From assembly GCA_910578605.1 (NCBI GenBank), contig CAJTQG010000035.1:4213-32739 (forward strand): a stretch of 28,527 nt of DNA, written 5' to 3'. Under the pieces are notes generated by a model. It did not search any database and was not told where the DNA came from. It saw nothing but the letters and a program-made list of their open reading frames with translations. This DNA comes from an uncultured Lachnospiraceae bacterium. GTDB lineage: Bacteria > Bacillota > Clostridia > Lachnospirales > Lachnospiraceae. This document shows, piece by piece, positions 22,479-28,527 of the stretch (its first letter is position 1; each line of letters begins with the position of its first letter). Both the position numbers and the translations under genes were made by a program.

Positions 22479-23033
22479 ATGGATGCAAGGCTACAGCAAT
22501 TTGAAGAGAAAATGTCAAAATCACTGGATAATTTACAGGGTGAATATACTACAATTCGTGCAGGACGTGCCAATCCTCATGTTTTAGATAAGATTACCGT
22601 AGATTACTATGGTACGCCTTCCTCTATCCAGCAGGTTGCAAATGTATCTGTGCCAGAGGCTAGAATGATTCAAATTCAGCCATGGGAGTCAAGTCTCATC
22701 AAGGAGATTGAGAAGGCGATTATTGCTTCCGATTTGGGAATTACACCAAACAGCGATGGAAAGACAGTGAGATTGGTATTTCCGGATTTGACGGAGGAGA
22801 GAAGAAAAGAGCTGGTGAAGGATGTAAAGAAAAAGGGGGAGGAGGCAAAAGTTGCGGTGCGCAATATCCGCAGGGATGCCAACGATACCTTTAAGAAAAT
22901 GAATAAAAACAGCGAGATTTCTGAGGACGAACAAAAGCAGTTAGAATCAGAGATTCAAAAGTTGACAGACAAGTATATTGGCAAGGTAGACGAAGCTGTA
23001 GAAGAGAAATCAAAAGAAATTTTAACGGTATAA
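22479..23033 (+). CDS. frr: Ribosome recycling factor
   Basis: This 184-residue factor splits post-termination ribosomes together with EF-G. The standard family length and landmarks are present: EYTTIRAGRANPHVLDKI, VDYYGTPSSIQQVANVSVPE, IQPWESSLIKEIEKAI, DLTEERRKELVK, and the basic helix AVRNIRRDAND. GAGAGG lies before ATG 22479. It is followed by a hairpin that may lower read-through into uppS. Confidence 0.98.
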   Translation: MDARLQQFEEKMSKSLDNLQGEYTTIRAGRANPHVLDKITVDYYGTPSSIQQVANVSVPEARMIQIQPWESSLIKEIEKAIIASDLGITPNSDGKTVRLVFPDLTEERRKELVKDVKKKGEEAKVAVRNIRRDANDTFKKMNKNSEISEDEQKQLESEIQKLTDKYIGKVDEAVEEKSKEILTV

Positions 23034-23043
23034 AAACCCTTAT

Positions 23044-23099
23044 ATACTCTCGGATATTACCTAAAACTGGGAATTTCCGGGAGTATTCTTGTTTATTTT
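23044..23099 (+). terminator. Hairpin between frr and uppS
   Basis: ATACTCTCGGATATT (23044-23058) and AATTTCCGGGAGTAT (23072-23086) pair over 15 positions with one mismatch and one wobble. TCTTGTTTATTTT follows. It could terminate or attenuate transcription, leaving uppS and later genes partly dependent on an internal promoter. Confidence 0.7.
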
Positions 23100-23119
23100 A
23101 ATATGGAATGGAGATTATT

Positions 23120-23863
23120 ATGGCAAAAGAATATCCATTAGAGAATTTGAATATACCACAGCATGTGGCGATTATTTTGGATGGAAACGGGAGATGGGCA
23201 AAGAAGCGCATGCTTCCTAGAAATATGGGACATGTACAGGGGGCAAAGACAGTGGAGCAAATTTGTGAGGATGCTCATGACCTTGGTGTAAAGTATTTGA
23301 CTGTATATGCTTTTTCCACGGAAAATTGGTCTAGACCTCCAAAGGAGGTGGCAGCTATTATGAAGCTGCTGCGAAATTATTTAAAGGATTGTATAAAGAG
23401 GGCAAACAATCATGATATGAGAGTGCGTGTTATTGGTGAGAGAGGGCGCTTAGATGAAGATATTTGGCAGAAAATAGAGGAATTAGAAAAGTCAACCTGT
23501 GAAAACACAGGTTTGAATTTTACCATAGGCATAAATTATGGAAGCAGGGATGAGATGCTTCGGGCAATGCGAAAAATGGGAGAGGATATAAAACTAGGAG
23601 CATGTGAGGTAGAAGATATAGACGAGAAGTTGTACGAGAGCTATTTAGATACTGCCGGCATTCCAGATCCGGATTTGCTGATTCGCACAAGCGGAGAGCA
23701 GCGATTATCAAACTATCTTCTATGGCAGTTAGCTTACACGGAATTTTATTTTACCGATGTATTGTGGCCGGATTTTAATAAGGATGAATTATATCAGGCA
23801 ATTTTGCAGTATAATAAAAGGCAGAGAAGATTTGGGGGACTGATGGAGGAACCAAAGGTGTAG
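23120..23863 (+). CDS. uppS: Isoprenyl transferase (undecaprenyl diphosphate synthase)
   Basis: This 247-residue cis-prenyltransferase builds C55 undecaprenyl diphosphate from farnesyl diphosphate and eight isopentenyl diphosphates, giving the lipid carrier for wall polymers. It has HVAIILDGNGRWAKKR with catalytic D21, the following NMGHVQGAKTVEQI, YAFSTENWSRP, and the C-terminal DPDLLIRTSGEQRLSNYLLW and YTEFYFTDVLWPDF. The ATG at 23108 is in frame, but TGGAG at 23109-23113 serves ATG 23120, which is chosen. It is 31 bases before cdsA. Confidence 0.97.
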   Translation: MAKEYPLENLNIPQHVAIILDGNGRWAKKRMLPRNMGHVQGAKTVEQICEDAHDLGVKYLTVYAFSTENWSRPPKEVAAIMKLLRNYLKDCIKRANNHDMRVRVIGERGRLDEDIWQKIEELEKSTCENTGLNFTIGINYGSRDEMLRAMRKMGEDIKLGACEVEDIDEKLYESYLDTAGIPDPDLLIRTSGEQRLSNYLLWQLAYTEFYFTDVLWPDFNKDELYQAILQYNKRQRRFGGLMEEPKV

Positions 23864-23894
23864 AGAAACTATAAAGGAAAGGCAAGGTGTTGAA

Positions 23895-24725
23895 ATGGGT
23901 ATTTCAAACTTTAAAAGTCAGTCATTTGTGACAAGAGTTGTCAGCGGCGCTATATTGGCAGTTGTGACAATCGGAGTATTGTTGGCGGGAGATTGGATAA
24001 CTTACGGCGCCATATTGGCAGTTTCCCTCATTGGAATGTTTGAATTGTACAGAGTATTTAACATTCAAAATCGAATCGTTGGATGGATTGGATATGGAGC
24101 AGCAGTGCTGTATTTTTTTCTGCTTCGGTCTGATTTGGAGGAATTTATAATGCTGCTTTTGGTACTGCTTGTGATTGGGGTTATGGCAGTCTACGTCTTT
24201 ACCTTTCCCAAATATGAGACGATAGAGGTATTTGCTGCTGTATTTGGCTGGCTCTATGTGGCAGTGATGATGTCTTATGTATATTTGATTCGCATAAGTG
24301 AGGGTGGAATATACACTATCTGGCTTGTTTTTTTATGTTCCTGGGTGTGTGATACTTTTGCTTATCTGGCAGGTATGGCCATTGGGAAACATAAGATGTC
24401 GCCGATTTTAAGTCCTAAGAAGACAATAGAAGGTGCGGTAGGAGGAGTGGCAGGCTCCGCATTGTTAGGAGTCATCTATGCTGTCTGCCTGCAGGATTAT
24501 CTAGATTTTCTATCCAATCCTATCATAATGATACCAGTTATTTGTGTGTGCGGAAGTCTGATTTCCATGGTAGGAGATTTGGCGGCATCTGCCATTAAGA
24601 GAAAGCATGAGATTAAGGACTATGGGACATTGATACCGGGACATGGGGGAATATTGGACAGGTTTGACAGTGTGATTATCACAGCACCTATTATTTATTA
24701 TTTGTTGACTTTAAATCTCTTTTAA
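23895..24725 (+). CDS. cdsA: Phosphatidate cytidylyltransferase
   Basis: This 276-residue polytopic membrane enzyme converts phosphatidate + CTP to CDP-diacylglycerol + PPi, the branch point of phospholipid synthesis. About eight hydrophobic segments cover residues 12-185 and the C-terminus. The family signature is complete in SAIKRKHEIKDYGTLIPGHG followed by GILDRFDS near residues 230-257, and DTFAYLAGMAIGKHKMSPIL-SPKKTIEG is present. AAGGAAAGG precedes the start. A 106-base gap precedes dxr. Confidence 0.96.
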   Translation: MGISNFKSQSFVTRVVSGAILAVVTIGVLLAGDWITYGAILAVSLIGMFELYRVFNIQNRIVGWIGYGAAVLYFFLLRSDLEEFIMLLLVLLVIGVMAVYVFTFPKYETIEVFAAVFGWLYVAVMMSYVYLIRISEGGIYTIWLVFLCSWVCDTFAYLAGMAIGKHKMSPILSPKKTIEGAVGGVAGSALLGVIYAVCLQDYLDFLSNPIIMIPVICVCGSLISMVGDLAASAIKRKHEIKDYGTLIPGHGGILDRFDSVIITAPIIYYLLTLNLF

Positions 24726-24831
24726 ATTTAATGTGTAATTTACAAAGTTCAAGAGGGCATCAACAGAAGCGTTGTAAGTGAATTCGGATATTTTTGGAAA
24801 GAATGGAAAGGGAAGGCTAGAGGCAGAGCAA

Positions 24832-25983
24832 ATGAAAAATATTGTCATATTGGGATCTACTGGTTCTATAGGAACCCAGACATTAGATGTTATTGAGAAA
24901 AATTCTGACCTGCAGGTGGCGGCTTTGTCCGCCAATGAAAATATAGACAAGCTGGAGGAGCAGATTCGTCGATTTTCTCCGAAGATGGTATGTGTGTATG
25001 AGGAGAAAGCGGCATCACAGCTGGCATTGAGGATAGCAGACTGTCCGGTGAAGGTGGTCAGCGGGATGGCAGGGTTGGAGGAGATTGCCGCAATGCCCCA
25101 GGGGGATATTGTGGTGACAGCGGTAGTAGGTATGATTGGCATTCGTCCTACGATTGCAGCCATTCGGGCAGGGAAGGATATTGCCCTGGCAAATAAAGAG
25201 ACATTGGTGACGGCGGGACATATTATTATGCCCCTGGCAAAAGAGTACGGGGTGAATATTCTTCCAGTGGATAGTGAGCACAGCGCTATTTTCCAAGCTC
25301 TCAACGGGGAAAATGCAAAACAAATTCACAAAATACTTCTCACTGCCTCAGGAGGCCCTTTCAGGGGAATGCAAAAAGAAGAATTAGAACATGTTACATT
25401 GGAGCAGGCGCTGCACCATCCCAACTGGGCTATGGGAAAGAAAATTACCATTGATTCCGCAACTATGGTCAACAAAGGTTTGGAGCTGATAGAGGCAAAA
25501 TGGCTGTTTGGCGTGGAAGTGGACAGAGTACAGATTATTGTTCAGCCTCAAAGCTTGATTCATTCTATGGTAGAATTTGAGGACAGAGGAATTATAGCGC
25601 AGCTTGGAACGCCGGATATGCGGCTTCCGATACAGTATGCTCTGTTTTACCCCGAGAGAAGATACTTGGATTCTCAGGCGGTTGATTTTGCAAAGCTTGG
25701 ATGTATTACTTTTGAGGAGCCGGACATGGATACATTTTATGCTCTTCGTCTGGCCTATGAGGCGGGAAGACGAGGAGGAAGTCTCCCTACGGTGTTAAAT
25801 GCAGCAAATGAATTGGCAGTAAGTTTGTTTCTGCAGGGACAAATATCTTTTGTACAAATCACACAGTTGATACAGCAATGTATGGAAAATCATAAAATAA
25901 TAGCAAATCCCACACTAGAAGAGATACTATCTGTGGAAAAAGAAACATATGAATTAGTAGGGGCAATGATTCAAAATGTATAG
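24832..25983 (+). CDS. dxr: 1-deoxy-D-xylulose 5-phosphate reductoisomerase
   Basis: This 383-residue enzyme is the second step of the MEP isoprenoid pathway: DXP + NADPH to 2-C-methylerythritol 4-phosphate. The N-terminal NADPH site is NIVILGSTGSIGTQTLDVI. Metal and substrate residues appear in ANKETLVTAG, PVDSEHSAIFQAL, TASGGPFR, HPNWAMGKKITIDSATMVNK, and GLELIEAKWLF. An upstream in-frame GTG at 24778 would add 18 residues not seen in the family. ATG 24832 has AGAGG eight bases upstream and is chosen. With uppS and ispG nearby it links isoprenoid supply to lipid carrier synthesis. Confidence 0.97.
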   Translation: MKNIVILGSTGSIGTQTLDVIEKNSDLQVAALSANENIDKLEEQIRRFSPKMVCVYEEKAASQLALRIADCPVKVVSGMAGLEEIAAMPQGDIVVTAVVGMIGIRPTIAAIRAGKDIALANKETLVTAGHIIMPLAKEYGVNILPVDSEHSAIFQALNGENAKQIHKILLTASGGPFRGMQKEELEHVTLEQALHHPNWAMGKKITIDSATMVNKGLELIEAKWLFGVEVDRVQIIVQPQSLIHSMVEFEDRGIIAQLGTPDMRLPIQYALFYPERRYLDSQAVDFAKLGCITFEEPDMDTFYALRLAYEAGRRGGSLPTVLNAANELAVSLFLQGQISFVQITQLIQQCMENHKIIANPTLEEILSVEKETYELVGAMIQNV

Positions 25984-26055
25984 GTAAATCAGTGATAGAA
26001 TCATGTCGTTAAGGAACAATATAGAGTATAAAAGAAAGGTATAGGGCAATCTTAC

Positions 26056-27348
26056 ATGAATATCATTTTAGCGTTGATTATTTTTAGTGTACTGGTTATT
26101 ATACATGAGTTTGGGCATTTTTTGTTTGCTAAGAAAAACGGAATACGCGTGACGGAGTTTTCCATAGGAATGGGACCTCGTCTTGTAAGTTTTGAAAAGG
26201 GAGAGACTCGTTATTCCTGGAAGCTCCTGCCTTTTGGAGGTTCCTGTATGATGCTGGGGGAGGACGAGGATATAGTAAGTGACAAAAATGATACTTTTGG
26301 CTGTAAATCCGTGTGGGCGCGCATTAGCGTAGTGGCGGCAGGTCCTATTTTCAATTTTATTTTAGCGTGGATTCTAGCGGTAATTGTAATCGGATTTGTT
26401 GGTCCGGATAAGCCGGTAGTGTTGAGTGTGACACAAGGCTCAGCGGCGGAGCAGGCAGGGCTTCGGGAGGGAGATTTGGTTACCAAATATAATGGGACGA
26501 AAGTTTCTCTTGGACGTGAAATATCCTTGGAGCAGTATATACATCCGGTAAGTGACCAGGAGATTGAGATTACTTACGAGAGGGACGGAGAAAGGAAGCA
26601 AACTACCATAAAACCGGAGAAGCTGACAAAATATGCCTTGGGTGTCAACTATACTGCAGATGGTAATCCGTTAGAGGTGAAAGTGATTGACGGCGGGGCA
26701 CTCAAGGAAGCAGGAATGGAGAACGGGGATGTGATTACAAAGTTTGCAGGCGTGGAAATACAATCCGGTAAGCAATTTAATGAATATGTACAAAAGCATC
26801 CTATAACAGAAGATGATATAGTGATTGAATACCAGAGAAACAATGAGACAAGGGAAGCAAAAGTTACTCCTGTTAAAAATGAATATTACAGCACAGGATT
26901 TTCTTACAATGTATATCGAGATAAGGTAAATGCACTAGGAGTTGTTAAATATAGCTTTGTGGAAGTGAAATATGTGATTGGCTCCACCTTAAAAAGCCTT
27001 AGCATGTTAGTACAGGGAAAGGTAAAAAAAGATGATGTGGCTGGGCCGGTAGGTATTGTAGATTTAATTGGGGATGCCTACAATGAGACGAAGGACGAGG
27101 GAATTTTGTATGTATTCCTCACTTTGGCAAATCTTACCATTTTGTTAAGTGCCAATCTTGGTGTGATGAATCTGCTGCCGATTCCAGCATTGGACGGCGG
27201 TCGTCTTGTATTTATGTTAATTGAGGTGGTGAGGGGGAAACCGATTGACAGGGAGAAGGAAGGTATCGTACATTTGGTAGGTATGATATTGCTGATGATA
27301 TTGATGGTATTAATACTTTTTAATGATGTGAGCAGACTGTTTCGATAA
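26056..27348 (+). CDS. rseP: RIP metalloprotease RseP (site-2 protease)
   Basis: This 430-residue membrane zinc protease cleaves transmembrane anchors such as anti-sigma factors and leftover signal peptides. H17, E18 and H21 form the HEFGH zinc motif in the first membrane helix. The third ligand region, NLLPIPALDGGR, lies in a C-terminal helix near residue 375. Two PDZ-like domains are visible between them (GSAAEQAGLREGDLVTKYNG and GGALKEAGMENGDVITKFAG), where many Firmicute members have only one. GGAGG is not seen upstream; the weaker AAAGGTATAGGG is used. Position between dxr and ispG is typical. Confidence 0.95.
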   Translation: MNIILALIIFSVLVIIHEFGHFLFAKKNGIRVTEFSIGMGPRLVSFEKGETRYSWKLLPFGGSCMMLGEDEDIVSDKNDTFGCKSVWARISVVAAGPIFNFILAWILAVIVIGFVGPDKPVVLSVTQGSAAEQAGLREGDLVTKYNGTKVSLGREISLEQYIHPVSDQEIEITYERDGERKQTTIKPEKLTKYALGVNYTADGNPLEVKVIDGGALKEAGMENGDVITKFAGVEIQSGKQFNEYVQKHPITEDDIVIEYQRNNETREAKVTPVKNEYYSTGFSYNVYRDKVNALGVVKYSFVEVKYVIGSTLKSLSMLVQGKVKKDDVAGPVGIVDLIGDAYNETKDEGILYVFLTLANLTILLSANLGVMNLLPIPALDGGRLVFMLIEVVRGKPIDREKEGIVHLVGMILLMILMVLILFNDVSRLFR

Positions 27349-27413
27349 AGGAAGTATATGGAACTAAGCTGTAAGGATAGCTTTGTTTGTACTGCTTTGA
27401 AGTGGAGGAAACT

Positions 27414-28478
27414 ATGGGAATTTGCAGTAAAAAAATAACAAGAGAGATTCGTATAGGGAACCGTGTAATTGGAGGAAAGCATCCTATTTTGATACAATCT
27501 ATGACTAACACTAAAACCCAGGATGTGTCAGCCACCGTTGCACAGATTTTGCAGTTGGAGAAGGCAGGTTGTGATATTATCCGCTGTGCAGTGCCTACAA
27601 TGGAGGCTGCCAGTGCATTGGGACAAATAAAAAAACAAATACACATTCCTTTAGTGGCTGATATTCATTTTGATTATCAACTGGCAATTGCGGCTATGGA
27701 AAACGGTGCAGATAAAATTCGCATTAACCCAGGGAATATCGGTTCAAGGGAGAGAGTGCAGGCTGTAGTGGATGTGGCCAGGCAGCGCCAAATTCCCATT
27801 CGGATTGGTGTCAATAGCGGTTCACTGGAAAAAAAGTATTTGGAGAAGTACGGAAAAGTTACGCCGGAGGGTATTGTGGAGAGTGCTCTGGAAAAGGTTG
27901 CAATGGTGGAGGAAATGGGCTATGAAAATCTGGTAATCAGCATAAAATCCTCCGATGTGCTTATGTGTGTGAAAGCTCATGAATTGATAGCCCAAAAAAC
28001 GGATTATCCCCTTCATGTGGGAATTACAGAGGCTGGTACACTGATGGCGGGAAATATTAAATCTTCCATAGGTCTTAGTTTAATATTAAGTCAGGGAATC
28101 GGCGATACCATTCGTGTGTCTTTGACAGGAGAGCCTGTGGAGGAGATTAAATCGGCTAAGCTGATTTTAAAGACATTAGGCCTAAGAAAGGGCGGTATTA
28201 CTATTGTGTCTTGTCCTACTTGCGGCAGAACCCAGATTGATTTAATTGGATTGGCAAATCAGGTAGAAAAAATGTTGGCAGATTATGAGGATAAAGAGTG
28301 CAAGGTGGCGGTAATGGGCTGTGTGGTAAATGGGCCAGGTGAAGCAAAAGAGGCGGATTACGGCATTGCAGGCGGCATTGGGGAGGGATTGCTTATGAAA
28401 AAAGGAAAAGTAATCCGCAAAGTGCCGGAGGACCAGTTGGTGGAAGCGCTGCGAAGAGAAATAGAAAAGGAAGACTAG
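27414..28478 (+). CDS. ispG: 4-hydroxy-3-methylbut-2-enyl-diphosphate synthase
   Basis: This 354-residue [4Fe-4S] enzyme of the MEP pathway reduces methylerythritol cyclodiphosphate to HMBPP. IGGKHPILIQSMTNTKTQDV and VADIHFDYQLAI belong to the TIM barrel. DKIRINPGNIG binds substrate. The cluster cysteines are in SCPTCGRTQIDL and VMGCVVNGPGEA, with E in the latter as the usual fourth ligand. The longer in-frame TTG start at 27387 is rejected because GGAGG at 27404-27408 lies five bases before ATG 27414. The 49 bases after the stop contain a TATAAT at 28516-28521 with no matching -35. Confidence 0.97.
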   Translation: MGICSKKITREIRIGNRVIGGKHPILIQSMTNTKTQDVSATVAQILQLEKAGCDIIRCAVPTMEAASALGQIKKQIHIPLVADIHFDYQLAIAAMENGADKIRINPGNIGSRERVQAVVDVARQRQIPIRIGVNSGSLEKKYLEKYGKVTPEGIVESALEKVAMVEEMGYENLVISIKSSDVLMCVKAHELIAQKTDYPLHVGITEAGTLMAGNIKSSIGLSLILSQGIGDTIRVSLTGEPVEEIKSAKLILKTLGLRKGGITIVSCPTCGRTQIDLIGLANQVEKMLADYEDKECKVAVMGCVVNGPGEAKEADYGIAGGIGEGLLMKKGKVIRKVPEDQLVEALRREIEKED

Positions 28479-28527
28479 AGTTGGGATACAGAGTAGGTTC
28501 TGATAGTCTTAATACTATAATATATAT

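Noticed and set aside
28516..28521. TATAAT at the right edge as a promoter
   Set aside because: No acceptable -35 at 16-18 bp and the window ends before any downstream gene.

Overview
The window looks like the chromosome of a low-GC anaerobic Firmicute of class Clostridia, probably a Lachnospiraceae-type gut bacterium. This rests on gene content rather than a database search. The evidence is the order pyrH-frr-uppS-cdsA-dxr-rseP-ispG, a ferredoxin-linked IorAB arylpyruvate oxidoreductase with a PaaK-type ligase, GH31 and GH43 glycosidases, a bactofilin, a PilZ protein, and purine-rich GGAGG ribosome binding sites.

Left part (1 to about 4.7 kb) is accessory DNA. It starts with the end of an acidic protein of unknown function and a short coding-like remnant. 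Next comes a TnpV-family gene whose middle third is inverted in place between AGCC and GGCT. A compact efflux cassette follows: a MerR-family regulator, an ABC ATPase and an ABC-2 permease, overlapping by ATGA and driven from a promoter with a dyad in a 19-bp spacer. A cysteine-rich KTR-family gene broken by two single-base frameshifts comes after it, then roughly 0.9 kb without a convincing gene. This looks like the worn remains of one or more integrative elements.

Middle part (4.7 to 18.7 kb) is bounded by two divergent glycosidase genes, a GH31 alpha-xylosidase-like enzyme (minus strand) and a GH43 beta-xylosidase-like enzyme (plus strand). They lie about 10.5 kb apart but share nearly identical control regions and leaders, so they are probably one small regulon for xylose-containing oligosaccharides. 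Between them are a SUKH (SMI1/KNR4)-like protein, a TatD nuclease, a small unknown protein paired with a phosphotyrosine-phosphatase-like protein, a MATE exporter, and an aromatic 2-keto-acid module. That module comprises iorA and iorB, then paaK, an amidohydrolase and a soluble CZB-domain chemoreceptor, closed by a strong terminator. IorAB would oxidise indolepyruvate or phenylpyruvate to the arylacetyl-CoA, and PaaK could run in reverse to recover ATP. The chemoreceptor being in the same operon suggests a link between this metabolism and motility.

Right part (18.7 kb to the end) is a conserved housekeeping block, all on the plus strand. It holds a PilZ c-di-GMP effector, a membrane-anchored NodB-type peptidoglycan deacetylase and a bactofilin, then UMP kinase, ribosome recycling factor, undecaprenyl diphosphate synthase, CDP-diglyceride synthase, DXP reductoisomerase, an RseP/RIP-type site-2 protease and IspG. 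Together these serve nucleotide supply, ribosome recycling, isoprenoid and lipid-carrier synthesis, and envelope building. The last 49 bases after ispG hold no recognisable gene.

The observations most worth checking are the in-frame internal inversion of tnpV, the shared operator and leader architecture of the two glycosidase genes, and the chemoreceptor-containing arylpyruvate operon.
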